The position numbers and the translations under genes were made by a program. From contig JAUTXW010002475.1 of assembly GCA_030620095.1 (NCBI GenBank), positions 124,001-188,000 of the forward strand: 64,000 nucleotides of DNA, in the 5' to 3' direction. The notes under the pieces were generated by a model. It was not told where the DNA came from. It saw nothing but the letters and a program-made list of their open reading frames with translations, and ran no database searches. Shown piece by piece: positions 20,569 through 31,719 of this stretch; the stretch's first letter is position 1; each line of letters starts with the position of its first letter. The stretch is from Kuschelorhynchus macadamiae (taxonomy: Eukaryota > Arthropoda > Insecta > Coleoptera > Curculionidae).

Positions 20569-21307
20569 TTACGCTAGTTTCTTTAGCTCTAGTTTAATAA
20601 TAATCTTCTTGTCCTTAAAATCGATAACATCACCGTTATCGTCCAAGATGCGTAGAGTAATGTTATCAATGAACTGATGTCCTTCAGGCTTCAACGGAAA
20701 GTAAATAAGGTTTGCAGGTTCTTTTGATATTTTATAACCCGGTTCAACATCAATATCAAATTCGAATAAAATATGACATTCTTGTGAGTTCAAGTATGCC
20801 TCAGAGATTTTATTACAATCAACACGTATTATGCGTCCTTTGATAATGTCTACTTGAGAGGTTGATTCATGTTTTGGGTTATTCGTTGTTAACAATATAT
20901 GATCAAATCCCAACATCCTACCAATACAGTTTCTCCTGTAAAATCTATAATGTATTTTGTTTTTATTTCACATTTCAGTGTGTTATTATTGCGTCTTAAT
21001 GTTAATGAAAATATTTTATCATCATTATCTTTTACGGATATTTGTAAAGCAGTTTTCATTGCTTTTTCAATCTCGTACACTTCATATACTCCTGGGGGGA
21101 TTGTTAACTTTATAGTTGGCGAAGATTTGTCATTTTTTTCTTGTAGGAAAATGAATTGTTGCTTTCATCGATATTAAAAATAGAATTATATGTGTAAAAT
21201 CCAACAAGTGCAAGCCCATATTTATTTATTGGACTCAGTTCTAATGGCGGGTAAAAGTCTGCACTTAACATGCTTGAGCGTCCTGTTAGAGTGAACGTGT
21301 ACGACAT
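20569..21307 (-). pseudogene. Polinton penton/minor capsid protein (single jelly roll), copy 1
   Basis: Forms the vertices of the capsid. It starts at ATG 21307 (MSYTFTLTGRSSMLSADFYP) and continues with KYGLALVGFYTYNSI, LKCEIKTKYIIDF and, after frame changes near 21100 and 20900, GFDHILLTTNNPKH, IKGRIIRVDCN and PGYKISKEPANLIYFPL. These are the standard motifs in order. The final block 20916-20569 is open. The gene ends 3 bases before the next small gene, as in other Polintons. Confidence 0.82.
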
Positions 21308-21428
21308 GACTGATAAAAAAATCAATTGTTTTTGCCTTTTATTATTGTCTGCAGCAGTTTAGAGGGCTCAAATTAGTACGTCATTTCCTCCGTTCCGAAT
21401 TTTTAAACCGTTTTTTTTTCTGTAATGT

Positions 21429-22040
21429 TTACATCATGTATTTTACAGTAGCAGCATACAATACATCGATATCACATTTAATGTATTCTGGTAATGTATC
21501 CCAAACAAGTGCGATTACACTTGGGGAACAAGCAATCATTACCTCCTTGGGCATATTTTCTAACTCTTTAGAAGTCATTTTTAATAAACTACCGGAACCA
21601 TGATATGCTTTCAACGATGAAACAATCTTTTTATAACCATCTCGACTCATCTGGGGAGTTAACGACGACGGAGAGAGAAACTTTAAGCATATATGTCCAT
21701 ACAAGACTGTTCCAAATCTCTGCTGTCGATCGTATGTATAGTAAATTTCTTTTGCTGCATCCCGACCCATTCGCAGATATTGAATCAAATCAATTGGTGG
21801 TGGCAAATCACCGAAACTGTCGTAATATGTAACTTCTAAATTATTTTTTCGATATGCTACACAATGCGTTCCAACTCCTCTTATACTATCCAAATTAATA
21901 ATAGCAGATTCATAACGTCTGTGACCACGTCAAGGAAGTGAATCTCTCATATATACACCTTTAAAATATGGCACTTATCACTCTAATGCATACCTTTCTA
22001 AATCAATATTCGATAGTGGCCTTCGAGGAAGGCATTTTAT
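21429..22040 (-). pseudogene. Adenovirus-type cysteine protease (Polinton PRO), copy 1
   Basis: Maturation protease of the virion. The N-terminal part has LSNIDLERYALE, two stops, then VPYFKGVYMRDSLP and a further stop. The open part holds NLDSIRGVGTHCVAY with the catalytic His, YYDSFGDLPPP with the Asp, and LYGHICLKFL where the family has a Cys-Gly pair: the nucleophile Cys is replaced by Tyr (TAT for TGT). So the enzyme is dead by active-site change as well as by stops. Confidence 0.82.
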
Positions 22041-22870
22041 TAGTTTTTTGAGTGGTTTATAAAAAGTCCTAAACCTGTCCTATATGGTTTCAAATACATT
22101 CCACCTCCTTTCGAATTTAGACGTAACCCGCCACCTGTTTTTTGGGTGGTTGCATTTTCGCTATTTTTACTTCGCGCACTACTCCAGCCACACCACCTGC
22201 TAAGGATCCTAACGCCGAGAGTCCGGCAAATATTGGTACTAAAAGTAATAATCCACCAACCTTTGGAATGGGTATGATTCTAGGTGTCCGTATCTTCCGT
22301 TTGCCACCGCGGGCTTTTACTAATTTCCGTGCCACAGCCACACCTATTCTAGATGCATTAAATATGTCTTTTTCGGCGAATTTCTTGTCACCAGCTTTGG
22401 CTAATTCAGCTCGAATAGGTTGTTGCAACGCCGATCCAAAAGCAAATTTAGATATTATTTTGTGTTTGGGTGTACGTTTCCCGTTCACAGATCTACTGTC
22501 GCGACGTCGATTTCCTTTGGAACATTTCATTTTAGTTGACAGCTTCGATACACCCATACCAAAACGTTGCTTAGCCTTTATAATATTTGTTACCAACCAG
22601 GCAGAAGTCTTTTTCACTTGTACTGGCGTCCTTTCTTTTACTCTTTCCCAAGTACGTTGTTCAAGCTCGTGATCGGCTTGATGACGTAAACTTAATTTTT
22701 TTTTCTGAATACGCTATATCGTGTTTCTTACACGCTGCATCTAATGTATTAATTCCTAAACCAACTCAAGTTTAATGCCGGGCCCACAATATTGGTACCC
22801 GGGAAGATGTAACTCAAACGGAAGTTTATTAATTAATGAATTCACTATGCCACGCCCAGTCTTAACTGAA
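22040..22870 (-). pseudogene. Phospholipase A2-like domain plus minor capsid protein, copy 1
   Basis: N-terminal motif LPFELHLPGYQYCGPG and, after a one-base shift, INTLDAACKKHDIAYSE: the parvovirus VP1-type phospholipase A2 signature (calcium loop YCGPG and catalytic HD), used by virions to pass endosomal membranes. After a Trp-containing linker (22617 onward) come a basic DNA-binding-like region and IIPIPKVGGLLLLVPIFAGL with GSLAGGVAG, the hydrophobic motif of Polinton minor capsid/pX-like proteins. The C-terminal GGGMYLKPYRTGLGL sits in another frame. At least three frame changes. Confidence 0.75.
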
Positions 22871-22919
22871 TGTTGAGAACGTCCACTTCGTTTGACGGAC
22901 AGCATTTGAATGAATTGTA

Positions 22920-23437
22920 AAGTCGATTGTTCGATATAAAATATTGCTTTGAAAATGTTTACGTATATTCAAAATCGCTGTATCAACCCAAATACGAATA
23001 TCTCAGAAAAATGTTCACACCAATCAAGGGTCTTGGTTATTACACTTTTAGCGACACAACAGATATCGTGGAACCATCCATCTATTTTCATATTTGATGA
23101 TGTAATGTGTGAAAAACAGGATATTATACGATCATATTTCTGTTTGGGACGACATAAAAATGTGGATAGTTTTTACCTACCGCAAACCTGTTCCCGAGTT
23201 CTTAAACAATTAGTACGTGATAACGCCAATTTAATCATAATTTTCAAACAAGATGAAATGAACTTACGCCATATTTTTTTTGACCATATATCACCAGATG
23301 TAACTTTCACACAATTTCAAGAGATGTGTGCTAACTGTTGAAATGACAAGTATAGATTTCTAGTTATTGATAAAGACAGTGATTTAAATTCGGGAAGATA
23401 TCGCAAGGGTTTCGATAACTATATATACGCAGAGTAA
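22920..23437 (+). pseudogene. Packaging ATPase (FtsK/HerA, A32-like), copy 1
   Basis: Motor that packs DNA into the capsid. The segment begins in one frame with ENVYVYSKSLYQPKYEYL and shifts near 23095 to IFIFDDVMCEKQDIIRSYF (Walker B), GRHKNVDSFYLPQTCSR and LIIIFKQDEMNLRHIF. A TGA at 23340 replaces a probable Trp codon before RFLVIDKDSDLNSGRYRKGF. Walker A is missing: the 5' end is lost near 22920. Divergent from the minor capsid gene. Confidence 0.85.
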
Positions 23438-23486
23438 GCATACTTATTTCACAGTTTCCTGATACTCTAGTAACATCGCCTTCAAG

Positions 23487-24477
23487 ATGAATGATGATAT
23501 TGATCTAAAACGTCAATTGATCGGGGTTACATATGCCGTTCGAAAAAAGATCAAACAAATTAGAGCTACTCAAACACAAGATAAATTTGAATTGGAAAAA
23601 TTTTATGAGCCGATTGCTAAACCTTTGACTTCTATATCCGATGCTGTAACACAAAAATATATTAAGAAAAAACAAAAACTTTCCAAAGCTGCCAGCACAT
23701 TCATAGAACCTTTAGGTTCGCCAAGCAAGCACATTTCAGAGAAGCCTCCTTTGGAAACATCAACACCATCCTCAACGTGTTATAAGTATATTCCTGAAAC
23801 AACGATGGGAGCCCTAAAAAACGAGTCGTTTGACGGGATCTATATCTCCAGATATTATAATTAATACATACTTAAATGAAGTAAAGACAAAACCATCCCG
23901 ATTTGACACGGTTTATGAGGTACGTTGTGATCCAAAAGTAAAATATAAAAAGTATATGGGTAATTTGGAAATACGTTTTTCTCCTGGTAAAGTGACATTA
24001 TGGCGCCAAGAATATTGCAACATTTGAACGAAATGAGGAAATTTACGACTTATTATTCTTAAAAAAACCGCAGGTATTAGAACATATAGAAGAGATGACT
24101 CCAGAAGCCTTAGAAACCTATAAAAATATGTTACAGTTGACAAATGCAGCGTACAAAGGCTATGACGAGATGCGGGGATTACAAGAAACCAGGTGGAAAA
24201 ATATGAACAGATTATAAAACCGTTAATGACAGGAAATCGATTGGGAAGTGGGATCGCAAGAAAAAAAACATATGCGAAAGTTGCAATACCATTAAAAAAG
24301 CGTGTTTTATCGAAAAATATTAACTACGTCTATTGGAATAAACCGGAGGAATTAGTGAAACGGTTACGATTGATATGGTGTTCAAAGATAGCTGGTCATA
24401 CCGGATACGATAATGAAATAATGTCATTTATCGAAGAACTCCGTGAGGAAGGTATAATTTATCAAGTAATCACCTAA
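23487..24477 (+). pseudogene. Conserved Polinton hypothetical protein between ATPase and integrase, copy 1
   Basis: Starts at ATG 23487 (MNDDIDLKRQLIGVTYAVRK). The first 125 residues are Lys-rich and coiled-coil-like, then the frame shifts at about 23855 and 24020 (YDLLFLKKPQ, TPEALETYKNMLQLTNAAYKGYDE) and again at about 24195 (NYVYWNKPEELVKRLRLIW, TGYDNEIMSFIEELREEGII). The YVYW...LVxRLRLL and NEIxSxIEELRE motifs recur in copy 2 (42461-41371), so this is a genuine gene. Function unknown. Confidence 0.7.
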
Positions 24478-24512
24478 TTTGATCTGTATCTCGAGAGACG
24501 TGAGTTGAAACC

Positions 24513-24799
24513 ATGAATCCTAGCAGTGAAAAAATAAAAATTGTCAATGAATTTCATAGGTCTGCGAGAAAAAATTTTCTTAGGAGACGCACTATTATTA
24601 AAAGCTATGACTTGTGGCAAATAGATTTGGCCGAAATGCAACAATATACAAATGAAAACGATGGCTATCGTTATATCCTAGTGTGCATAATTGCTACTCC
24701 AAATTTGTCTATACTAGGGCAATTAGAAACAAGACTGGGGTTGAAGTCACTAAAGCAATGAAAGACATTTTTGAAGAAGCCGGATATACACCAACAAAT
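24513..24799 (+). pseudogene. Polinton integrase, 5' part (copy 1)
   Basis: Retroviral-type DDE integrase. It holds FHRSARKNFLRRRTIIKSYD, LWQIDLAEMQQY with the first catalytic Asp and, after a frame change near 24690, YSKFVYTRAIRNKTGVEVTK. The gene breaks at 24799 where a 4.4-kb element inserted; it resumes at 29184. Confidence 0.85.
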
Positions 24800-27700
24800 T
24801 GTCGTAATATCACAATTTTTGCCGAAATTAACCAAATTCTACAAGTAAAATTAGGCCAAAATAAAGAAAAAATGAAATCCCTATGTATTTACATGCCATA
24901 GACATTGGAAACAGGCCTAGAACTCATCTTCTAGAGCTTCGAACCAAATCGAATAACATACGTAACCACACCTAATCTAGAAAATTCGATGGAAACATTC
25001 CACCCAATCAGTTCAAAGCATTCAAGTCTTTCAGCCAATCAGATTCAACCACGCTACAATCGGATTGGTCTGATCAATTCCAGAAATTCTATAAGTATAA
25101 AAATTAATTAAAAATATTTCTAATCAAAATAATTAAATGAAACTTTGTACAAATGATCTCTAGTATATGCGCTTCACGCTCATATAAAAATCTTTACAAA
25201 AACATTATTATTTCTACCTAAAATTCAACGTTAAAAATTTTTCAAAATCTAAAAACTAATTATTTTACAAAACTTTTTACATCCCCAAAAAGGCCTTATC
25301 AAAACACACATTTCAGTAAAAGAATGATTAAAATCCGTTCAGTAATAACAGAGAAAATTAGCTTTAAAGGAAAAAATTCAAAAATTAGAGTTCGTTAAAT
25401 TTTAATTTTTCAATTTCAATCTTAAATAAAATTTTTTCTAAACCAGACAGATAAGTGCCGTAAGGACTAGTCGAAAGAGACCCCTTAGGGCCACCTTGTA
25501 CCCAAATTTCAAAAGGATATATCAAGAAATACAGAAATTATGAATAAAAGAAGATAGGCGTCGCAGATGCCACTCCTGAAAAAGGACGCTACGTCCGTAG
25601 CGCCTAAACGCGACGTCGGACGTAAAAAAGTCACTAGACAAAAAAGTTTCCCAATGAATTAATCTACAATATATCAAATTTTCAAGGAAATAGGAAAATT
25701 TTTGCGAACAAAATTTTTCACTTTTTTGGACTTAGTCAAAATTTTGGATAAACAAAAAATCAAAATAAAGGTATCAACTTGGGACCTTCACAGGATGAAA
25801 GCCCATGCAAAAAGAAGAGTTTTATATAATAAAACCTTTTTGGAAAAAACAACTAGAAAACCAAGAAATCAACGTTGGAAGTAATGCACCAGGACCTGGT
25901 GAATATGTCCAATATCTATAAAACGACTGACAGAAAAAATCTGATTTTACACAGGATTAAATATTAAATAAAGAACTATCGTTTAACAATGTTTTAAGGC
26001 TATACGAATTTTTTATTTTCAAAAAGAAAAAAGTTGTAATAAAAATCTGAAACTTGGCTAGAATACGTATAAAGTGATACTATTCTAGGGAAAAATCCCA
26101 AACTGAGAAAATTCTCAAAAACAAAGATCCCACGGGACTTTAAAGTTTCCAGGGAGATGTTCCTTCAAGAAAATCTTGTTCGAAAATGAACAGAAAATGC
26201 ACCAGTTTCGTTCACGGGACTCCGCCCACAATCCACAGGATTGGTCCAGAGCGTGCAAAAGGGTGTCGCCGTGACGTCAAACTTCGATTAGTATAAATAT
26301 AGACAGATTTTTGTTTCGAAAGCGATTCGATCTTCTCCTAACGAACAGTATACGTGTAAATTTCGTGAGTGCAATAGCTATTTTTCATATACCCTCCTAA
26401 GCGTCGGAAGCAGTGTTAATAGTGCGTTTCTTTTTGTCATTTTGAGTGATACAGCCGAAGACTACTAGAGGAACCTTGCACTTTGTTCCCATCGTTGGAA
26501 TGCGCCGGATCTTTGCTTGAAAAGTTCCATTGCACTAAGGTTCTTAGTAGGGCTCTGATTGTGAAGATCGTCCTCGGGTCTTAAATCTGGTTCTCTTGAT
26601 TTATGGCCTAGTAGGAGGCATCTGGAAGAGATAATACTGGCTGTTATAAATTGCGCGAGGAAGAAATAGGTAAAGTTGTTTACTCTGGGTCTCCTTCTCT
26701 CTAAGCGTTCTCCAAGCTCAGTTTCTCCAGATCAAGTTTCCATTCTTTGCTCAAAACCTTAGCTAACTAGTGTTCAAGTGTTAAAGTTAAAACTCTGTAA
26801 CTTCTGGCATAAATTATAACTCATTTTTTTTTTTTTTTTAACGTAAACCTGTTTACCGTTCTTTGCTTATTTTGGGAAATTTGAATTGCTCATTTCACTC
26901 TAAATTTTTAACGAATTGCTCACATAACATTTTTAAAACTTATAAATTTTGATTTACCGATTTTTGACTGCATAATAATATTTGATTATCTTGTAACATT
27001 TGTATTATTTGATTTGTATTTTATGATCTACCCTTAATTGGGCGAATCATATTTTTGTAAAAATTTACTGATTGTGACAAACCGATTTTGACATTTTCTG
27101 ATTTAACATAAACTTAATTGTTTAAACAAATTGTAAATATTATTTACTTGATCTTGTAATAGGTAAAATAGGATCCTAGCATTAAGTACGCTTGGTGAAT
27201 CCGTTCTTAACTAAACTTAAAGATTCCCTCCAGAGAAACAGCACGTCAGTTCCTGAAGTTCTCAATCTCTCTTAAGTGTAGAGGATTGTTTATTATAAGG
27301 AACAATTAGCAAAAACCGTGCATCTCTTAAGTTGATTTGATCGATATATAATATATATAATATATTAACTGTGTAAATATTTATAACTTATTTACTGCTA
27401 TCATAAAAGCATAAACTTTAGCTTTAATAATTTTATTATTAATCTATTAATATTATTAATATAATATAAACATTTTCGCGTCTAATATCCCAAGCGGCGT
27501 GACCCGAGTGGACGATTAGATTAGGGAAAAAGGCAAGCTTGAAAAGAATATCTTTTTGAGTTTTTCCAAATTTTAATTTTTAATTTAAAAATATCATTTT
27601 TATTTTACCTACTTCGCTAATTTTAAAACAGTGATTATTTTGATTTTACTATCATAAATAAATAAAGTTTTAATTTTAATTAAATAACAAAAGATATTCA

Positions 27701-29183
27701 CTTAGTTAGTTCGACTAGGTTAAGTATAATTGTAATTTGATACTAAAGTTGTAACATAAAAAGATTTTACTGGGCAGTCACAGTGTTATTCTAATTGATA
27801 TAAACAATAACAAATACGAGAGATTTGTTATTATCTATTTTGACTCTATTGACTTTGATAAGTGAGCAAAAAGACAGTGTTAGTAATTGTGGTCAATTAC
27901 TATTTGTATGGACAAATACTGTTGAGCGAACTTTGACTAAATCTCAACATTGAATAAACATAAACAATAAACTATAAACTAAGAGCATTAAAGTATCTAC
28001 ACAGACACTTCTAGTGACAGTGCGTAGTGCTTTCTTAAACGTTTCGACTTAAGTTCGAAAGGTGAAATATTTAGTGGTGTAAGGACTTGGAAAAGCCTAC
28101 ACACGGCTACGGCCATATAGACAGGTTATATAAGTAAATAAAATCCATACGATTTTTTATAATTAAACCTAGATTTAGACTTAGGGATAGGACTCCACTC
28201 GGGTGACGTTACTTTAGTTTTAAGTGACTTTCCCCCGACTGACGCCCGTTGCTCCCTCATTTGTTTTGTTCGGAATATCCGAACTTCGTTTTTTTACTAA
28301 ACTGATTTTTTAAAACCTGACTACCAATGGCTACTTCAACTTCTGGAGTAGTTCCCAAGGGAGGTAGATCAGAGATCCATTCGCCCAGCAACACCGTCCC
28401 CCTTTTTGAGCAATCGCTCACTCTAGCTCTTGGCGAGGGGAACGAACATTCCAAAATTCCCCGGGTGAGTGGTGGGTGCCTGGCAAGCTTGTCAAGCTTG
28501 CCTTTAAATGCCCCTGACTATTACAAAAAACACGACAAATCATATAGGACATATCTAGTTGATACCTTTGCCGGAGCATCCTACATGGAGGACCCCTCCA
28601 TGGAGGTGCCCCGAGGAAGAGAATGTCAATTTAATTCATCTTCCATTAAGAACAAATTCTATAAAGAAAAAGAACAAAATCTAACAATGTTGCTTGATAA
28701 CAACCGCTCGCGCGATTCTTTTCTAACTCTATTCGAAGACAGTTCGTTAGAGATTAAGAAAGCCTCAAAGAATAAAAAACCATTATCATTATTTGAAATG
28801 GATTTCTCTCCTACTCGACAGAGTCAGGGTGGGAAGTCAAACGTCGACCTTTCGTCCATCTGCAAAGGCGACGACTTTAACAGACAAAAAACTAGACTGG
28901 ACCGCAGGTCCGTATTAAGAAAAAACACACAAGCTACAGGACAAAGAGCAAGTAGTATGTACTCGCTATTTACCGACGAAGAAATGGAGCACAGCGTCCC
29001 CGCAGGGGATCAAAGAAAAAAGAAGGCTGTGGCTCCGCCCCAAAATCGATTAGAATCGAATAAATTCGAAACCCCTGCCGTAACAGAACATGGCATCCCT
29101 GGTGGGGAAACCCTTCAGGATTGTCCGTGTTCTCGGAAAAATATAAAAAATTTTTTGAGTACAACTCCACCCTTAACAGAACA
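24800..29183 (+). mobile_element. Unclassified 4.4-kb insertion with TG...CA ends inside the integrase
   Basis: Comparison with the uninterrupted integrase fragment at 50290-50520 fixes both junctions: AAAT at 24796-24799 and again at 29184-29187 is the target duplication, and the insert starts TGTCG and ends GAACA, the TG...CA ends of LTR-type elements. I find no LTR pair in it. Inside: a long AT-rich non-coding stretch, a palindrome CGCTACG-TC-CGTAGCG at 25587-25602, a TATA box TATAAATA at 26292 and an ORF at the 3' end. It could be a degenerate LTR element, a large non-autonomous derivative or a new class. Confidence 0.7.
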
Positions 29184-29298
29184 AAATCTGCAAAGCGATC
29201 AGGGTAAGGAGTTTTTTATTAACAAATTCCAAAATCTTGTCAAGGAATACAACATAATCATTATTCGACGTACAGCACTAAAAAGCAGCTATAGTTAA
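28327..29298 (+). CDS. Chimeric ORF: insertion-encoded protein fused to integrase remnant
   Basis: 323 codons from ATG 28327 (MATSTSGVVPKGGRSEIHS). The first 285 are encoded by the 24800-29183 insertion: polar, Ser/Lys/Asn-rich, with YKKHDKSYRTYLVDTFAGAS and MEDPSMEVPRGREC, and no domain I recognise. The frame crosses the insertion boundary and ends with integrase residues LQSDQGKEFFINKFQNLVKE. The insert part might be a Gag-like protein. The preceding context CCCCGGGTGAGTGG at about 28460 resembles a splice donor. Confidence 0.45.
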   Translation: MATSTSGVVPKGGRSEIHSPSNTVPLFEQSLTLALGEGNEHSKIPRVSGGCLASLSSLPLNAPDYYKKHDKSYRTYLVDTFAGASYMEDPSMEVPRGRECQFNSSSIKNKFYKEKEQNLTMLLDNNRSRDSFLTLFEDSSLEIKKASKNKKPLSLFEMDFSPTRQSQGGKSNVDLSSICKGDDFNRQKTRLDRRSVLRKNTQATGQRASSMYSLFTDEEMEHSVPAGDQRKKKAVAPPQNRLESNKFETPAVTEHGIPGGETLQDCPCSRKNIKNFLSTTPPLTEQNLQSDQGKEFFINKFQNLVKEYNIIIIRRTALKSSYS

Positions 29299-29697
29299 AC
29301 GAGTAATACGCACGCTCAAAAATTTTCTGTACAAGTAGTTTTCAGTTAGAGGTTCCTACAAATGGATACAACTTTTGCCATCGATCACAAAAACCTATAA
29401 CATTACGAAGCATCGTACTATTGGTACCAATAAACGTTAAATCCACCACACGTATTAATGCATACAGCCAGATAAAAGTCGTTCCCAAAAAGTTCAAATT
29501 TCGTTTGGGTGACGTAGTTCGTAGACTATAAACCCTCATGGTCAACGGAACAGTTTAAAATCGCAAAAGTTAACATTACCAATCCACCAACATACCTCTT
29601 GGAATCAGCAGAAGGTCAACCTATTAAAGGACGTTTTTATGAAGCTGAGCTGCAAAAAACAAATAGTTCGGATGTTTATTTAGTGGAAAAAGAATAA
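29184..29697 (+). pseudogene. Polinton integrase, 3' part (copy 1)
   Basis: Continues the integrase after the insertion: LQSDQGKEFFINKF (second catalytic Asp in QSDQG), then in another frame AIVKRVIRTLKNFLYK, where families have IVER: the catalytic Glu is a Lys (AAA). Further pieces in changing frames are WIQLLPSITKTYN, KFRLGDVVR and the tail ITNPPTYLLESAEGQPIKGR with FYEAELQKT, ending at 29697. Confidence 0.82.
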
Positions 29698-30010
29698 TAT
29701 TAATTAATTATTTGTAAAATGGTTAGGATTTTCAGATCAATTTAATTTATGGATTGATGAATCAGATATTGTTTAAAATAGTTTATTTGGTAATACTCTC
29801 TAACCTATCAAAATATGTATAATGATTAAGGTTACTAGTAAAACAAATACATCATGAACTTCAAACTTGTTTTATTTAAATAGGTACTTATATAATTGCA
29901 AATTAAAATATTATTATCTTCATATACGAGTACTCCTCGACAAACTGGAGCTATATTCTTTTGTCTTTACTTTAAATTTTGAAATTAACATAACAACTTT
30001 TTTGTCTAGA
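29698..30010. other. AT-rich spacer between integrase and fibre-like gene
   Basis: No coding signal; convergent 3' ends of integrase (+) and the next gene (-). Confidence 0.45.
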
Positions 30011-30368
30011 TCACGCATTCAACTCAACGCCTTTTTTAACTCTATGGAGCAAATCTCTTTTTGTTGCTTCAATATTAGAAATTTTTACTTCAAGCTGCTT
30101 TATCTGACTACGAACCATATTAAGAAAATCTGTATTAATTATATCTGCCATTTGTACACGTAATCGGTGAATTTCTTTAAACGCTTAATCCAAAGTAACA
30201 GCATCGCTATTCTTGGTCGGTGTGGCGACATTGGTTAAAGATTTTCCTTGAATGTCATATTGACCATCTGGAGTAAGCTTAACCTGCTGGTGACCTCCGC
30301 AATAAATGCACTTTTTCACCAACCTTTTGACGTCCAAATTTATCAATTGTGTTGTTAACACGACACAT
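30011..30368 (-). pseudogene. Fibre-like Polinton protein (IDKFG start), copy 1
   Basis: From ATG 30368 (MCRVNNTIDKFGRQKVGEK) the frame shifts near 30310 into VKLTPDGQYDIQGKSLTNVA and TPTKNSDAVTLD, a repeat resembling the LTxDGxYDxxGKxLxNVxxPxxxxDAV unit of phage and virus tail/fibre proteins. A TAA follows, then a coiled-coil-like end (FLNMVRSQIKQLEVKI, RDLLHRVKKGVELNA). Likely a virion surface or fibre protein; this is inference from the repeat. Copy 2 has a related start at 41278. Confidence 0.55.
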
Positions 30369-30569
30369 GTTTATCTAAAACTATTTTTTTTTGCCAAAAG
30401 TGCAGCAATATAAGGTCTGTTACGTTAGTTAAATAGTTTCTCTAATTAACTAAACTTAAAAATAAGGGAAATAAAAGAAATACAGTAATACTAATAATTT
30501 ATTTACAAAAAAAATACAATTCAAACTTCATTATGTACATTGTCTTTGTCACAGTCTTCATTTGCTTTT

Positions 30570-31100
30570 CTAATCTACATCCATTTTATCGACTGGGTCA
30601 ACACCACTCTGGTCATTATTGGTACTGCTTTCAGGAACCGCATATTTTTGTACATCACTCTGGTCACCACTGATACTGATTTGAGGAACCTTAACATGTT
30701 TTTGTAGATTTTCCTCTTGTAGTTTTTCAGCAGCTACTTCGTCAACACCCAAATCTTCGTATAATCGATATTTCTCCACAATATCATTTGGAATATGTGG
30801 AATTTTAATTAAAAAATCCTTTAGACCCTCCTCAAGCATTTCTGAATAAAAGGTATCCAAGGTGATACATCCATATACATACTTTTCACAAATATGTGCC
30901 CCTACAGATAAATTGCTCGAATCATCCAAATATTTAATATACTTTTCTCGGTCATCGACTCCAAACTGACTTAAAACTGAAAGAATATCTTCACAGATTC
31001 TTCTTAGCTATACTGCCAAATGTCGGACGTAGGAGTACTGATTGTCGTAGCTCAAAATGCTTACGCGTGGGTAATACCTTTCAGTAACAACATCACCCAT
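30570..31100 (-). pseudogene. Accessory gene D, unknown function
   Basis: Frame from ATG 31100 (MGDVVTERYYPRVSILSYDN) to 30570, about 176 residues, with one in-frame TAG near 31015. The middle has DDREKYIKYLDDSSNLSVGA and CITLDTFYSEMLEEGLKDFL; the C-terminal 50 residues are polar with a repeated VPQISISGDQSDVQKYAVP / ESSTNNDQSGVDP pattern. No known domain; a helical body with a disordered tail. Confidence 0.45.
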
Positions 31101-31224
31101 ATCTAATTAGAAATACATGTGTGAAGAATCTATGATTCCGAATTTTGTTTCTAACAACTCCCTTATTTCATTTTTTATTTAATAAACTTTTCAAATTATA
31201 ATACAACACCAAAATTTAATAATT

Positions 31225-31546
31225 ACCTTGTATTACCGTTGGCAAACACTCGCGAGCTCTGTCCTAAATAAGTCAAAGTGAATTTATCATCCGACTTATT
31301 CATATTTTAGACTGTGTCCAACGGAAGAGCTTCAACAACGCGGTTTGGTAAAAATGATTGAAAAGTTTGATTATGAGATCTATCATATAATGTTACCAGA
31401 ATAGTTTCCCCAAAACGTGTTATCATTAACTTCATTTTTTTAATAATATAAACTTTTCCCACCGTTAATGATGTTATGGCTCTCCGCTCAACATGTTCGT
31501 TAAGCGCTTTATTAACTTCAACAAATGTTTGCTTTGAAATACTCAT
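31225..31546 (-). pseudogene. Small conserved Polinton protein E (copy 1)
   Basis: Start MSISKQTFVEVNKALNEHVE at 31546; core SLTVGKVYIIKKMKLMITRF with GETILVTLYDRSHNQTFQSFL, then a TAA at 31309 followed by KFTLTYLGQSSRV. The pattern (Y-I-K-x-K-x-x-x-T-R-F-G-E-T-I-L-V-T-L) resembles the short OB-fold-like hypothetical protein found in many insect Polintons. A second copy is at 50570-50791. Role unknown; nucleic-acid binding is a guess. Confidence 0.6.
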
Positions 31547-31719
31547 TATTAAAAATGGAATAAGTGTATTGAAAGTCAAAACACAAATATAGTATACCTA
31601 AAGCACTTTCAGAATACACCACACATTATTTCTATTTAAGCGCGAGTTCCCACTGCAAATGATTCGCGTCTCAATATGAAGTTTTCTATACAAACCAAGC
31701 CTTTTTATAGAGGTAAACT

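Noticed and set aside
22142..22672. 176-codon plus-strand ORF
   Set aside because: Antisense shadow of the minor capsid gene, which has clear family motifs on the minus strand.
29342..29545. Minus-strand 67-codon ORF
   Set aside because: Antisense to the integrase C-terminal region, whose motifs (LLPSITKTYN, KFRLGDVVR) are on the plus strand.
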